A stretch of 64,000 bases of DNA from Staphylococcus coagulans (GTDB lineage Bacteria; Bacillota; Bacilli; Staphylococcales; Staphylococcaceae): assembly GCF_002901995.1 (NCBI RefSeq), contig NZ_PPQN01000011.1, positions 136,142 to 200,141 on the forward strand. The letters are read 5' to 3'. This document shows positions 17,289-26,925 of this stretch, in pieces (the first letter of the stretch is position 1; each line of letters starts with the position of its first letter). The notes under the pieces are model-generated. The model was given only the letters and a program-made list of their open reading frames with translations, made no database searches and was not told the origin of the DNA. The position numbers were made by a program, and so were the translations under genes.

Positions 17289-18200
17289 ATGCAAAAAAAC
17301 ACATTGAAAAGTGGTCTGACTTTATCAGAATTAGGATTGGGATGTATGAGTCTAGGTACAGATGAAAATGATGCTTCTAAAATTATAGAGACAGCCATTG
17401 AAGCGGGTATTACCTATTTTGATACGGCAGATATTTACGATAAAGGTGAAAATGAAAAGATTGTTGGGAAAGTTTTAAAAAAATATCAACAAAATAGTGA
17501 TATTGTTATTGGCACAAAAGTCGGCAATCACTTAAAAGATAATGGAGAAACTTTTTGGGATCCTTCAAAAAAACACATTAAAAACAATGTTAAACAATCT
17601 TTAAAAAGACTTGGCTTAGAAACGCTTGACCTCTACATGCTTCACGGTGGAACAATTGAGGATCCATTAGATGAAACGATTAGTGCATTCGATGAATTGA
17701 AGCAAGAAGGACTGATCAAAGCTTATGGTATTTCATCTATACGCCCTAATGTCATACGCTATTATTTGAAACATAGTCAAATTGAAACGATCATGTCGCA
17801 ATTTAATTTAATTGATAATCGCCCGCTCGATTTACTTGACGAAATCAATCAAAAAGGTGTGAAACTTTTAGCTAGAGGCCCAGTTTTTAAAGGATTGCTC
17901 ACCAACAAAGCAGAAGTCACTCTGAATAATAAATTTAAAGAAGGAATTTTTGATTACAGTTACGAAGAATTGAAACAAACAATTCAGTTGCTTCAACAGA
18001 TGAATCCTCAGCTTACTGCGCTAGCCTTTGAATTCTTAAAGTCTCACGCAGTATTAGGATCGATTATCGTTGGCGCGAGCACACCTGAGCAACTGAGTGA
18101 AAATATTCAACAGTATCATTCAACGGTTACTAACGAACAACTTCAAGCTGCAATGGATGTTGTGAAACGCCTTCATTATACAGAACATTGGGAAATGTAA
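17289..18200 (+). CDS. Aldo/keto reductase
   Basis: NADPH-dependent carbonyl reductase of the AKR superfamily, 303 residues; the physiological substrate cannot be told from sequence. The catalytic tetrad is present: Asp in TYFDTADIYDKG with its Tyr, Lys in IVIGTKVG, and His in LYMLHGG. LARGPVFKGLLTNK and SIIVGASTPEQLSEN form the cofactor-binding region, as in YccK/YajO-like bacterial AKRs. The start has AAGGAGC 7 nt upstream. It ends one base before the convergent SDR gene, with no room for a terminator between them. Confidence 0.88.
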   Translation: MQKNTLKSGLTLSELGLGCMSLGTDENDASKIIETAIEAGITYFDTADIYDKGENEKIVGKVLKKYQQNSDIVIGTKVGNHLKDNGETFWDPSKKHIKNNVKQSLKRLGLETLDLYMLHGGTIEDPLDETISAFDELKQEGLIKAYGISSIRPNVIRYYLKHSQIETIMSQFNLIDNRPLDLLDEINQKGVKLLARGPVFKGLLTNKAEVTLNNKFKEGIFDYSYEELKQTIQLLQQMNPQLTALAFEFLKSHAVLGSIIVGASTPEQLSENIQQYHSTVTNEQLQAAMDVVKRLHYTEHWEM

Positions 18201-18201
18201 C

Positions 18202-18966
18202 TTACAGACCCTTCCTTTTCTTACCTAGAAAAAGAGGTTTAGCAAATTTTTCAATCCATCGGGGAGCAAGTTGATACCATTTCAACATTAAGTGGAGCCC
18301 TTTTGGAAGATTGACTTCAATTTTCTTTTGTCTCAACGCTTTGATGATTTGTGCGGCTACAAATTCGGGTTGACGCATGATTCGTTTCACTTGATGTGCG
18401 TATTGTCCTGATGGATCCGCCTTACCATGAAAAGGTGTTTGAATCGGCCCTACGTTAACTGTCATAACGTGCCAATTAGGCTGTTCCATTCGTAACGCAT
18501 TAAGCAGATGATTGAGCGCTGCCTTACTACCACCGTAATGAGCAGCGTAAGGTTGTGTAGCAAATGCAGCGAGGCTACTGATGCCTACAACAGTTGCATG
18601 GGCTTTAAAGAATGGTGCACATCGTTTAAGTAAAATCGCAAAATGCACGATATTGATTTGGTAAGTCTCTACCACTTCTACATCTTTATGCTGAAGCAAT
18701 GATTTAAAATAGCCTAAACCTGCACAATGTATAAGACCCTCATATTGGATGTCTGGATTTAATTGAAGATTGATCTCACGCACTTGTCGGATATCAGAAA
18801 GGTCGCATTCAATCAAATGGACATTTTGATTCGAAAAGTACGCACGTGCTTTATTTATATCTCGTACAATTAGTGTTAATTCACAAAGGTCTTGAAGCAT
18901 GGCTTGAGCCAATGCGAATCCGAGACCACTGGTACTACCAGCCATAATAAAATGTGGTTTTTGCAT
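18202..18966 (-). CDS. Short-chain dehydrogenase/reductase
   Basis: Classical SDR of 254 residues with the nucleotide-binding GSTSGLG at 10-16, a structural CAGLG (NAG equivalent) at 81-85, and catalytic Ser130/131, Tyr144 and Lys148 (HYGGSKAALNHL). Substrate is unknown; the basic, Trp-containing tail (WYQLAPRWIEKFAKPLFLGKKRK) resembles membrane-associated SDRs of the YqjQ/DltE type. It converges on the aldo/keto reductase, with stop codons one base apart. Confidence 0.85.
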   Translation of the reverse strand: MQKPHFIMAGSTSGLGFALAQAMLQDLCELTLIVRDINKARAYFSNQNVHLIECDLSDIRQVREINLQLNPDIQYEGLIHCAGLGYFKSLLQHKDVEVVETYQINIVHFAILLKRCAPFFKAHATVVGISSLAAFATQPYAAHYGGSKAALNHLLNALRMEQPNWHVMTVNVGPIQTPFHGKADPSGQYAHQVKRIMRQPEFVAAQIIKALRQKKIEVNLPKGLHLMLKWYQLAPRWIEKFAKPLFLGKKRKGL

Positions 18967-19053
18967 AAAATCACCCTTTATCTTTTAAATCGTTCCCATA
19001 GCGCTATGAATAACTGTAATGTAAAAGTACTAAATAAGGAAGTGAAATGTCGT

Positions 19054-19872
19054 ATGAAAATCGTTTTTTATGGTGCCGGCAATATGGCACACGCCATTTT
19101 TACGGGTATTATTAATTCGAAAATTTTGGCGCCTGAGGATATTTATTTAACGAACCGTACTAATGAAGAAATGTTGCAATCTTATAAAGAAGATTTAGGT
19201 ATTCAATATAGTTATGATGATGAAGCTTTATTAAAAGATGCCGATTATGTTTTTCTTGGATCAAAACCACATGATTTTGATCAACTTGCTACACGCATTA
19301 AAGGAAATATTCATAATCAAAATAAATTCATTTCTATCATGGCAGGATTACCGATTTCTTATATTAAACAGAAACTCGATACGCATGCTCCGATTGCGCG
19401 TATTATGCCAAATACAAATGCACATGTTGGCCATTCTGTAACCGGTGTGAGTTTCTCTTCGAATTTTGGTCCAACTTCTAAAGAAGAAGTTTTAGAAGTC
19501 ATCAATGCATTTGGATCTGCAATCGAAGTTCAAGAAGCACATTTGCATCAAGTCACTGCGATAACAGGAAGTGGTCCTGCATTCTTATATCATGTATTCG
19601 AACAATATGTGATGGCAGGTACAAAATTAGGTCTTGAAAGAGCTCAAGTAGAAGAGTCTATACGCGAGTTGATTATAGGGACTAGTAAGATGATTGAGCG
19701 TTCTGACTTGAGTATGGAACAATTAAGAAAAAATATCACTTCAAAAGGTGGTACGACACAAGCTGGATTAAATGCATTGTCTGAATATAATTTAGAAGGT
19801 ATATTTGAAGATTGCTTGAATGCAGCTGTCAATCGTAGCATCGAACTATCAGCGCAAGAAGATGAATTGTAA
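19054..19872 (+). CDS. proC: Pyrroline-5-carboxylate reductase
   Basis: Last step of proline synthesis: reduces 1-pyrroline-5-carboxylate with NAD(P)H. The 272-residue protein begins with the Rossmann motif VFYGAGNMAHAI and contains AIMPN-like RIMPNTNAHVGHSVTG and the dimer/catalytic region TAITGSGPAFLYH, with TSKGGTTQAGLNAL near the C-terminus. Earlier in-frame codons extend upstream, but ATG 19054 is where similarity starts and AAGGAAGTG precedes it. It is monocistronic with a clear terminator. Confidence 0.94.
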   Translation: MKIVFYGAGNMAHAIFTGIINSKILAPEDIYLTNRTNEEMLQSYKEDLGIQYSYDDEALLKDADYVFLGSKPHDFDQLATRIKGNIHNQNKFISIMAGLPISYIKQKLDTHAPIARIMPNTNAHVGHSVTGVSFSSNFGPTSKEEVLEVINAFGSAIEVQEAHLHQVTAITGSGPAFLYHVFEQYVMAGTKLGLERAQVEESIRELIIGTSKMIERSDLSMEQLRKNITSKGGTTQAGLNALSEYNLEGIFEDCLNAAVNRSIELSAQEDEL

Positions 19873-19927
19873 TTACAAAATGTTTCATATATAAATGTTG
19901 CAGTTGGATATTAATTCTCACATAAAT

Positions 19928-19975
19928 AGCGCTAAGATGAATTTTACTTGAAAATCGTCTTAGCGCTTCTTTTTT
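19928..19975 (+). terminator. Terminator of proC
   Basis: AGCGCTAAGATGA at 19928-19940 pairs with TCGTCTTAGCGCT at 19955-19967 (one G-U), extended by an AT inner helix, followed by a T-rich run to 19975. Confidence 0.88.
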
Positions 19976-20176
19976 ATGATAAAACCTCGTATTGTATGAC
20001 TTCGCTTTCATGGGCGACTGTCTTAGATTGTAGAGTTCAGATGTCTTGTTCCCGCCATTCTGCTTCAAATAAGCCAAATTGAGTTGAGATTTCAGTCCTC
20101 ATGTAGCGAGTTCATGAATACAAGGTTTTCAAGAATTTTATGTCACGGACGCAACTTTTTGTTTGCGAGATCGCTA
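19976..20176. other. Gene-free stretch between the proC terminator and rnz
   Basis: No supported ORF, and no clear terminator for rnz. I see no repeats. Confidence 0.35.
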
Positions 20177-21094
20177 TTAAAATGTATAACTATCAAAATC
20201 TTCAACAAACTGAAACGATTGTTCAGATTCTGCTTGGATTTGAGCTTCTATCAATTGAATGTCTTCTTTAGTGTAGCGTCCACTTAAGTGCGTCAACAAC
20301 CCATGTTTAACTTGACCATCCGCCATTAATTGAAGGACATCTTCAATATGACTATGATGATAAGCATTGGCTAAAGACTTATCGCCTTCAATATATGTGG
20401 ATTCATGAACTAATACATCAACGTGATGTGCAAGTTCGAGTGCATGCTCACTCGGTTTTGTATCACCGAAAATAGCAATGGTTTTCCCTGTTTTTTCAGG
20501 ACCTTTGAATTGATTTGCATCATAGGTTTTGCCATCATATTCAAATGTATCTTGAGACTTAATCTTTTGATAGAGTGGGCCTGGCGGAATACCTAACGCT
20601 TTCAATTTCGAAACGTCTAATTTTCCTGGGGTATTCGGTGCCTTAATACGATATCCATAGCAAGGAATACCATGGTTTAAGGGCCTAGCATTAACTTCAA
20701 AATGATTAATACTTAAATCAAGACGCTTGTCTATTTCGATAATGTGTAACGGATAATTTAAATGTGAATAAGTTAATGATAAATTGTATTCAATAAAATC
20801 TTTTATGCCTTTTGGACCGATTACAGTCAGTGGCTTCGACTCTCCACCTTGAAATGAACGACTGGTCAAAACGCCCGGTAAGCCGAAAACATGATCACCA
20901 TGCATATGTGTGATAAAAATGTGACTGACTTTTCCGAGTTTAATGGAATGGTGGAGTATTTGGTGCTGGGTTGCTTCCCCCACATCAAAAAGCCAAATAT
21001 CTGTTAAATAAGGCTCAAGTTTTAAAGCGATAGATTGTGTATGACGCTCTTTAGTAGGTAACCCTGCACTGGTACCAAAAAATGTGATTTCCAT
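20177..21094 (-). CDS. rnz: Ribonuclease Z
   Basis: tRNA 3'-processing endonuclease of the metallo-beta-lactamase fold, 305 residues. Motif II THMHGDH at residues 62-68 holds the zinc-binding His63, His65, Asp67 and His68. Further ligands are in [19 protein letters not shown] and HHSHIEDV. The segment between about 150 and 200 is the flexible arm that grips tRNA. The start is ATG 21094 with AGGAGGC upstream. Diverges from zwf. Confidence 0.94.
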   Translation of the reverse strand: MEITFFGTSAGLPTKERHTQSIALKLEPYLTDIWLFDVGEATQHQILHHSIKLGKVSHIFITHMHGDHVFGLPGVLTSRSFQGGESKPLTVIGPKGIKDFIEYNLSLTYSHLNYPLHIIEIDKRLDLSINHFEVNARPLNHGIPCYGYRIKAPNTPGKLDVSKLKALGIPPGPLYQKIKSQDTFEYDGKTYDANQFKGPEKTGKTIAIFGDTKPSEHALELAHHVDVLVHESTYIEGDKSLANAYHHSHIEDVLQLMADGQVKHGLLTHLSGRYTKEDIQLIEAQIQAESEQSFQFVEDFDSYTF

Positions 21095-21249
21095 GCTTCG
21101 TGCCTCCTTAGCGTTATATTACCATAATTGCCAATGAATCGGTAACGAAATCTGACTGTATATCATGAAAGCAGAATTGTATGTCATTATGTGCGATATG
21201 CTTTATAATGTACACATATTCAATATAAAAAGAATTGAGGTTTTGAATC

Positions 21250-22734
21250 TTGAATAAGACAAATAATCATATTCCAGCGCTTATTACCATATTCGGCGCA
21301 ACTGGTGATTTAAGTCACCGTAAATTATTCCCTTCCCTTTTTCATCTCTATCAACAAGATAATTTAGATGAAAGAGTAGCGATTATTGGTATCGGTAGAC
21401 GTCAATTGACTAACGATGATTTTAGAGCACAAGTAAAAGCATCTATTCAAGCGCATGTCCAAGATACAAAACATTTAGACAAATTTATGCAACATATCTT
21501 TTATCAACCCCATGATGTGAATGATGAAGCAAGTTATCAAACACTATTAGAGTTAAGTGAATCCTTAGATCGTACATTCTCTTTAGGGGGTAACCGTGTC
21601 TTTTATCTTGCGATGGCGCCCCAATTTTTTGGCATCGTAACAGATTATTTAAAATCTTCTGGCTTAACAAATACAGAAGGCTTTAAACGTTTAGTCATTG
21701 AAAAGCCGTTCGGTAGTGATTTGAAATCCGCGGAAGAATTAAATAAACAAATACGACGTTCTTTCAAAGAAGAAGAAATCTTTAGAATTGACCACTATTT
21801 AGGAAAAGATATGGTTCAAAATATTGAAGTTTTACGTTTTAGTAATGCAATGTTTGAACCTTTATGGAATAATAAATATATTTCAAATATTCAAGTCACT
21901 TCATCAGAAATATTAGGTGTTGAAGATCGTGGTGGCTATTATGAATCTAGTGGTGCTTTAAAAGATATGGTGCAAAACCATATGTTACAAATGGTAGCAT
22001 TATTGGCAATGGAGCCGCCTATTAGTTTGAATAGTGCCGACATTCGAGCAGAAAAAGTTAAAGTTTTAAAATCTATGCACGTGTTAAAACCAGAAGAAGT
22101 ACGTCAACAGTTTGTTAGAGGACAATATGATCGTGGAACGATTGACGGTCAACAAGTGAAAGCGTATCGTGAAGAAGATAAAGTTGCTTCTGATTCTAAG
22201 ACCCCTACTTTTGTTTCTGGGAAAGTGCTCATTGATAACTTTAGATGGGCTGGTGTTCCATTTTATATCCGTACCGGTAAACGTTTAAAACGTAAATCAA
22301 TTCAAGTTGTGGTTGAATTTAAAGAAGTTCCTATGAACCTTTATTATCAAAAAGATAAACATTTAGATTCTAATTTACTTGTCATCAATATTCAACCGAA
22401 CGAAGGCGTTTCTATTCATCTGAATGGTAAAAAATATGTACAAGGAATTGAAACTGAACCCGTTCAATTGTCTTATGCGATGAGTGCACAAGATAAAATG
22501 AATACGGTCGATGCATATGAAAACTTGCTATATGATTGCTTAAAAGGTGATGCGACAAACTTTACGCATTGGGAAGAATTGAAATCAACATGGAAATTTG
22601 TCGATTCAATTCAAGAAGCTTGGGATAAATTTGAACCAGAATTTCCTAATTATGAATCTGGAACAGATGGTCCGTTAGATAGTGATTTATTGCTAAGCAG
22701 AGATGGTTTTAAATGGTGGAATGACATTCAATAA
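21250..22734 (+). CDS. zwf: Glucose-6-phosphate 1-dehydrogenase
   Basis: First enzyme of the oxidative pentose phosphate pathway, producing NADPH and 6-phosphogluconolactone. All 494 residues align with the S. aureus protein as I know it. Visible motifs are the coenzyme loop GATGDL at 16-21, EKPFG at 151-155, and the substrate and catalytic stretch RIDHYLGK at 179-186, with DHYLGK carrying the active-site His region. Translation begins at TTG 21250, after TTGAGG; no ATG is in the right place. A TATAAT at 21204-21209 is a likely -10. The pathway partner gnd is 1.1 kb downstream on the opposite strand. Confidence 0.95.
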   Translation: MNKTNNHIPALITIFGATGDLSHRKLFPSLFHLYQQDNLDERVAIIGIGRRQLTNDDFRAQVKASIQAHVQDTKHLDKFMQHIFYQPHDVNDEASYQTLLELSESLDRTFSLGGNRVFYLAMAPQFFGIVTDYLKSSGLTNTEGFKRLVIEKPFGSDLKSAEELNKQIRRSFKEEEIFRIDHYLGKDMVQNIEVLRFSNAMFEPLWNNKYISNIQVTSSEILGVEDRGGYYESSGALKDMVQNHMLQMVALLAMEPPISLNSADIRAEKVKVLKSMHVLKPEEVRQQFVRGQYDRGTIDGQQVKAYREEDKVASDSKTPTFVSGKVLIDNFRWAGVPFYIRTGKRLKRKSIQVVVEFKEVPMNLYYQKDKHLDSNLLVINIQPNEGVSIHLNGKKYVQGIETEPVQLSYAMSAQDKMNTVDAYENLLYDCLKGDATNFTHWEELKSTWKFVDSIQEAWDKFEPEFPNYESGTDGPLDSDLLLSRDGFKWWNDIQ

Positions 22735-22762
22735 TTTAAAAACATAAGGTTAATAGAAAATG

Positions 22763-22804
22763 AGCTAAGAGATACGGTTTTAGTATCACTTAGCTGTTTT
22801 TTGT
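22763..22804 (+). terminator. Terminator of zwf
   Basis: AGCTAAGAGATAC (22763-22775) pairs with GTATCACTTAGCT (22783-22795), with one A-A mismatch, then GTTTTTTGTT. Confidence 0.85.
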
Positions 22805-22872
22805 TATATAATTGATAACTAGATACGAAAAATCGTATGTCGTGAGTTTTAAGAGTATAGGGAGTGAAAATT

Positions 22873-23730
22873 TTGGACGTTATCAAACAGTTGCAACGTG
22901 CTATAGTCTATATGGAAGATCATCTTTTAGAATCGTTTGATTTGCAAACATTAAGTGAATACGTTGAAATTTCTCCTTATCATTTAGAACAATCTTTTAC
23001 GATGATTATAGGCCAAACCCCTCGTGAATATTGTCGAGCTAGACGATTAACGTTAGCTGCCAAAGATTTAATTCAAGGTGCAAATCGGTTAATCAATGTG
23101 GCTAAACGCTATCATTATGAAGATGTGAATGATTTTGCACATGATTTTAGTGATTATCATGGGGTTTCGCCGTTACAAGCTAAATTGAAGCAAGATCAAT
23201 TGAAAATGCAAGAAAGATTGTATTTGAAATTATCAACAACTTCACGTCCCCCACTTCCTTATCGTCTTGATAATATGGGAGGCTATACTTTAGTGGGACA
23301 TTCTCGTTTTATCCCTTCTAATGAATTAGATAATCATTTTATTGTGCCTGACTTTCTTGAGGATTTGAAAGCAGATGGCCGATTGAAAGAGATGATCCGC
23401 TATAATGATCGCAGTCCTAGCGAATTATTTGTTGTAAGCTGTCCTTTAGACCAGGGCTTGGAAGTTTTTGTAGGTGTGCCAAGTGAGCGTTTGCCTGCAC
23501 ATTTAGAAGATCGTTTCTTTGCTGAACGTCAATTTGCATTGTTTAATTTACAAGGAGAGATTGATTATGTCACAAGTGAAGCTTGGCATTACATAGAAAC
23601 TAGTTTACAACTGACTTTACCTTTTGAGCGTAATAGTCTTTACGTTGAAATTTATCCATTTGAGATTTCTTTTGAGGATCCATTTACGAAAGTACAACTT
23701 TGCGTACCAGTCAATATTGACGATGAATAA
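22873..23730 (+). CDS. AraC-family regulator with GyrI-like effector domain
   Basis: A 285-residue transcription factor. The N-terminal 105 residues are an AraC/XylS double helix-turn-helix (FDLQTLSEYVEISPYHLEQSF and INVAKRYHYEDVNDFAHDFSDYHGVSP). Residues about 125-285 resemble the GyrI-like small-molecule-binding domain (GGYTLVGHSRFIP, then the acidic C-terminus FEISFEDPFTKVQLCVPV). This arrangement is like Rob and SoxS/BltR relatives that sense drugs or metabolites. A TTG start at 22873 is preferred: GGGAGTG ends 6 nt before it. A GTG at 22864 is also in frame but would overlap the SD. It lies between zwf and gnd, so a role in sugar or redox response is possible but unproven. Confidence 0.83.
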   Translation: MDVIKQLQRAIVYMEDHLLESFDLQTLSEYVEISPYHLEQSFTMIIGQTPREYCRARRLTLAAKDLIQGANRLINVAKRYHYEDVNDFAHDFSDYHGVSPLQAKLKQDQLKMQERLYLKLSTTSRPPLPYRLDNMGGYTLVGHSRFIPSNELDNHFIVPDFLEDLKADGRLKEMIRYNDRSPSELFVVSCPLDQGLEVFVGVPSERLPAHLEDRFFAERQFALFNLQGEIDYVTSEAWHYIETSLQLTLPFERNSLYVEIYPFEISFEDPFTKVQLCVPVNIDDE

Positions 23731-23767
23731 TATTTGAAGTTACAGATAGCGTTTAAATAAAGATATT

Positions 23768-23810
23768 AAAAAGAGACTCGCAACTTATTGCTTGCGAAGT
23801 CTCTTTTTTT
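23768..23810. terminator. Bidirectional terminator between the AraC-type gene and gnd
   Basis: AAAAAGAGACTCGCAA (23768-23783) pairs with TTGCGAAGTCTCTTTTT (23792-23808), with one bulged A; T-runs are present on both strands. Confidence 0.88.
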
Positions 23811-23836
23811 AATCAATTTATATCATCCAAAATGAA

Positions 23837-25240
23837 TTACTCTGTCCAATGTGTATGGAATGTACCTTCTTTATCTTTACGTTGGTAAGTGTGCGCACCA
23901 AAGTAATCGCGTTGTGCTTGGATTAAGTTAGCAGGTAATTCAGCTGAACGATAACTATCATAGTAGTTAATACTTGCTGCAAAACCAGGAATTGCAATAC
24001 CGTTTTGAACACTTGTTGCCACGACATCACGCAATGCAGATTGATATTCTGTAACAATATCTTTAAAGTAATCATCTAATAAAAGATTTTGTAATTGATT
24101 GTCTTTGTCGTAAGCATCTTTAATTTTTTGTAAGAATTGCGCACGAATGATACAACCTTCTCTCCAAATCATCGCAAGTTCGCCTAATTGTAAATTCCAA
24201 TTATTGTCTTCACTTGCAGATTTCATTTGGTCAAATCCTTGCGCATATGAACAAATTTTACTCATGTATAAAGCGCGACGGATTTTTTCAAGAAATGCTT
24301 CTTTATCCCCTTCAAATGAAGCAGAAGGACCATTTAAAAGTTTTGAAGCATTGACACGTTGTGTTTTTAATGAAGAAATAAAACGTGCAAATACAGATTC
24401 AGTAACGATTGTTAATGGTGCTCCTAATTCTAAAGCGTTAATCGATGTCCATTTACCAGTACCTTTTTGTCCAGCTTGGTCCATGATTTTTTCAACAAGG
24501 GGTTCGCCATTTTCATCTAATTTTGTAAAGATATCTCCAGTGATTTCAATAAGGTAACTTTCTAACTCGCCAGCATTCCAAGATTTGAATGTTTGAGAAA
24601 TCTCTTCATGTTGCATACCGAGTAAATCTTTCATAATGATATAACTTTCAGCAATAAGTTGCATATCTGCATACTCGATACCATTATGTACCATTTTAAC
24701 GTAATGACCAGCACCGTTTGGTCCAATATAAGTCACACAAGGTGTTCCGTCTTTCGCTTTAGCAGAGATAGCTTCTAAAATGTCTGCCACTTTTTCATAA
24801 GCTTCTTTTTGTCCACCAGGCATCATTGAAGGACCAGTTAGGGCACCTACTTCACCACCGGAAACACCCATTCCGATAAAGTTAATACCACTTTCAGCTA
24901 ATGCTTTATTTCTACGAATCGTATCTAAATAGTTTGTATTACCACCATCAATTAAAATATCGTCATTATCAAGTAAAGGTAATAAACTTTCGATTGTTTT
25001 ATCTGTAGCTTCACCAGCTTTAACCATTAATAATATTTTACGTGGTTTTTCTAAAGAATTTACAAATTCTTCAATTGAATAAGTTGGAACGATGTTTTTT
25101 CCTTTAGATTCTTCAACCATTAAATCTGTTTTTTCAGAAGAACGATTAAATACTGATACACTGTAGCCACGGGATTCAATATTCCAAGCTAGGTTTTTAC
25201 CCATTACGGCTAAACCTACTACACCAATTTGTTGTGTCAT
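23837..25240 (-). CDS. gnd: 6-phosphogluconate dehydrogenase (decarboxylating)
   Basis: Oxidises and decarboxylates 6-phosphogluconate to ribulose 5-phosphate, making NADPH. The 467-residue protein has the N-terminal Rossmann motif [15 protein letters not shown], the substrate-binding [21 protein letters not shown] at about 123-143, the catalytic Lys in [20 protein letters not shown], and the C-terminal [13 protein letters not shown]. The start ATG has GAGAGGTTAG upstream. Together with zwf it covers the two dehydrogenase steps of the oxidative branch, transcribed convergently around the AraC-type gene. Confidence 0.95.
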   Translation of the reverse strand: MTQQIGVVGLAVMGKNLAWNIESRGYSVSVFNRSSEKTDLMVEESKGKNIVPTYSIEEFVNSLEKPRKILLMVKAGEATDKTIESLLPLLDNDDILIDGGNTNYLDTIRRNKALAESGINFIGMGVSGGEVGALTGPSMMPGGQKEAYEKVADILEAISAKAKDGTPCVTYIGPNGAGHYVKMVHNGIEYADMQLIAESYIIMKDLLGMQHEEISQTFKSWNAGELESYLIEITGDIFTKLDENGEPLVEKIMDQAGQKGTGKWTSINALELGAPLTIVTESVFARFISSLKTQRVNASKLLNGPSASFEGDKEAFLEKIRRALYMSKICSYAQGFDQMKSASEDNNWNLQLGELAMIWREGCIIRAQFLQKIKDAYDKDNQLQNLLLDDYFKDIVTEYQSALRDVVATSVQNGIAIPGFAASINYYDSYRSAELPANLIQAQRDYFGAHTYQRKDKEGTFHTHWTE

Positions 25241-25314
25241 TTTACTAACCTCTCTTATTTATAAATTACGGACTTATTGTACCATATAATAAGTCATGAA
25301 ACACTTTCGCAATC

Positions 25315-26430
25315 TTATTTAGCGATTTCAATGATTTTAAGAACGTAATTTGCTAAATCATTTAAAGATTGTTTAGAAATACGTTCGTCTGTCGTGTGTA
25401 TTTTTTCATAGCCGACGCCTAAAATGACAGAAGGAATACCTAATTTATTAATGATGTTGCCGTCTGAACCGCCGCCACCGACATTGGCTTGCATATCAAA
25501 GCCAAGCGCACGGGAAGCTTGTTCAGCAATTTGATACACTTTGTCTTCAGGCTGAATTCGAAAGCCTGGATAAGAGAGTGAAGTTTCAACTTCTGCATGA
25601 CAATTAAATTGCTCTGCAGTCGATTGAAAGGTTTTCTCCATATGTTCGATTTGTGCATCTAATTTTTCTTTTGAATGAGAGCGTACTTCTGCCCATATAT
25701 TAACGAGATCAGTGACGACATTTGTGGGACCTCCCCCTTGGAACTTTCCAATATTTGCTGTTGTTTCATGATCAATTTGTCCTAATTTCATTTGACTGAT
25801 GGCTTTTGCTGCAATATTGATAGCACTAATGCCTTCATCAGGTGTGCTCGCATGTGCTTTTTTACCATGAATTGTTGCATTAACTTTTGATTGATAAGGT
25901 GCCCCAGTAGTGATATGCCCGACAGGAACTGAAGAATCAATAGCATATCCATAATCAGCATCTAGATCGTCTTTTCTTAATGCTTTAGCCCCTACTAAGC
26001 CTGATTCTTCTCCGACTGTAATCACAAATTGAATTTGTCCGTGTTGAAGATTTTGCTCTTGTATCACTTCAAGAACTTCAAATATAACCGCTAAACCTGC
26101 TTTATCATCTGCCCCTAAAACAGTAGTTCCATCTGAATAAATAAAACCATCTGCTTTGATAACAGGCTTCACACTTCGACCTGGCTCAACAGTATCCATG
26201 TGACTCGTAAAATAAATTTTGTCATACTCTGTATGAGTGGCTGGTAATGTACAGATTAAATTATTTGCACCAAATCCTGTTTCTTGTCGTGCTTGGTCTT
26301 CAACAACTTTTAATCCCAAAGTCTCGAATTTATGTTTTAAGATGGGTTGAATGATTTCTTCGTGCCCTGTTTCAGAATCAATTTGAACTAATTCAAGAAA
26401 TGTATTTAACAATCTTTCTTCATTAACCAT
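25315..26430 (-). CDS. M20-family metallopeptidase (peptidase T-like)
   Basis: A 371-residue zinc-dependent exopeptidase of the M20 family, probably acting on di- or tripeptides in the cytosol. The metal ligands are visible: His77 and Asp79 in TSHMDTVEPG, Asp108 in LGADDKAGLA, the catalytic Glu141-Glu142 in VGEESGLVGAKAL, and the late GGGGSDGN...HTTDE region. The insertion that forms the lid domain (about 180-290) is present. It is annotated in related genomes as a tripeptidase or peptidase T-like protein; real substrates are not deducible here. Confidence 0.85.
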   Translation of the reverse strand: MVNEERLLNTFLELVQIDSETGHEEIIQPILKHKFETLGLKVVEDQARQETGFGANNLICTLPATHTEYDKIYFTSHMDTVEPGRSVKPVIKADGFIYSDGTTVLGADDKAGLAVIFEVLEVIQEQNLQHGQIQFVITVGEESGLVGAKALRKDDLDADYGYAIDSSVPVGHITTGAPYQSKVNATIHGKKAHASTPDEGISAINIAAKAISQMKLGQIDHETTANIGKFQGGGPTNVVTDLVNIWAEVRSHSKEKLDAQIEHMEKTFQSTAEQFNCHAEVETSLSYPGFRIQPEDKVYQIAEQASRALGFDMQANVGGGGSDGNIINKLGIPSVILGVGYEKIHTTDERISKQSLNDLANYVLKIIEIAK

Positions 26431-26520
26431 TATGTCACCTTCCTTTTAACTTTAATGTCATTTTATCGAAAAACCCACATTATGCAAAATATCTAATTTT
26501 GAAGCATAGTTAAAATTGCT

Positions 26521-26550
26521 TTGGCGTTTTGAATTAATGAATGTTATAAT
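26521..26550 (+). promoter_or_regulatory. Promoter for the prli42 transcript
   Basis: TTGGCG (26521-26526) and TATAAT (26545-26550) are 18 bp apart on the plus strand. The next plus-strand gene begins at 26752, so the leader would be about 195 nt. Confidence 0.55.
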
Positions 26551-26556
26551 TTCGTT

Positions 26557-26751
26557 ATTAGTCATTGATGATAAGCGTCAACGGTATTAAGTTCATTTAA
26601 TAGTGACGTATTTAACGTAAGTATCAATGAATTGGCTATTTATTGTGATGTTATCGATGGTTTTCATCGAGGGATGAAGTACAGTTGATGTCATTTTTAA
26701 AACCATGAATGTATAGTCAAATTTCGAGATGATGACTTGGAGGCGTAGATT
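26557..26751 (+). other. Long leader upstream of prli42
   Basis: About 195 bases with no credible ORF. One small hairpin (TCGATG/CATCGA with a GTTTT loop, about 26653-26669) is present. TTGGAGGCG at its 3' end (26738-26746) is the SD of the small gene. Whether it is an untranslated leader, a small RNA, or simply a misassigned promoter cannot be decided here. Confidence 0.35.
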
Positions 26752-26853
26752 TTGTTAAATAAAAAGGTTAGAAAAGTTTTATTAATTGTCATGCTTTTAG
26801 CAATCGTCGCGTCACTTATTTTAACAGGTGTCGCACCTTTGTTAAGTATGTAG
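26752..26853 (+). CDS. prli42: Prli42-like stressosome-associated membrane miniprotein
   Basis: A 33-residue protein. Four basic residues lie near the N-terminus (LNKKVRKV), followed by one hydrophobic membrane helix (LLIVMLLAIVASLILTGVA). This is the layout of Prli42, a miniprotein first described in Listeria monocytogenes that links the stressosome to the membrane and is conserved in Firmicutes. The start is TTG 26752 with GGAGGCG 5-8 nt upstream; coding is confirmed by the SD, the intact frame and a strong terminator 9 bp after the stop. It had to be read by eye because of its size. Function in staphylococci, which lack RsbR/RsbS-type stressosomes as far as I recall, is unclear. Confidence 0.75.
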   Translation: MLNKKVRKVLLIVMLLAIVASLILTGVAPLLSM

Positions 26854-26861
26854 TGGATGTT

Positions 26862-26898
26862 AAAAAGCTGATGTCTCATGGGGACATCAGCTTTTTAT
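26862..26898. terminator. Bidirectional terminator after prli42
   Basis: AAAAAGCTGATGTC (26862-26875) pairs perfectly with GACATCAGCTTTTT (26883-26896), 14 bp, loop 7 nt. It serves prli42 and the converging membrane protein gene. Confidence 0.92.
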
Positions 26899-26925
26899 AT
26901 TTCTTTTATCGAATATTTCAGGCGA

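Noticed and set aside
19829-20077. 82-residue minus-strand ORF over the proC end and terminator
   Set aside because: It covers the proC terminator and has no SD or recognisable domain.
24147-24557. 136-residue plus-strand ORF antisense to gnd
   Set aside because: It lies entirely within gnd, which is fully conserved in its own frame; no promoter or SD precedes it.
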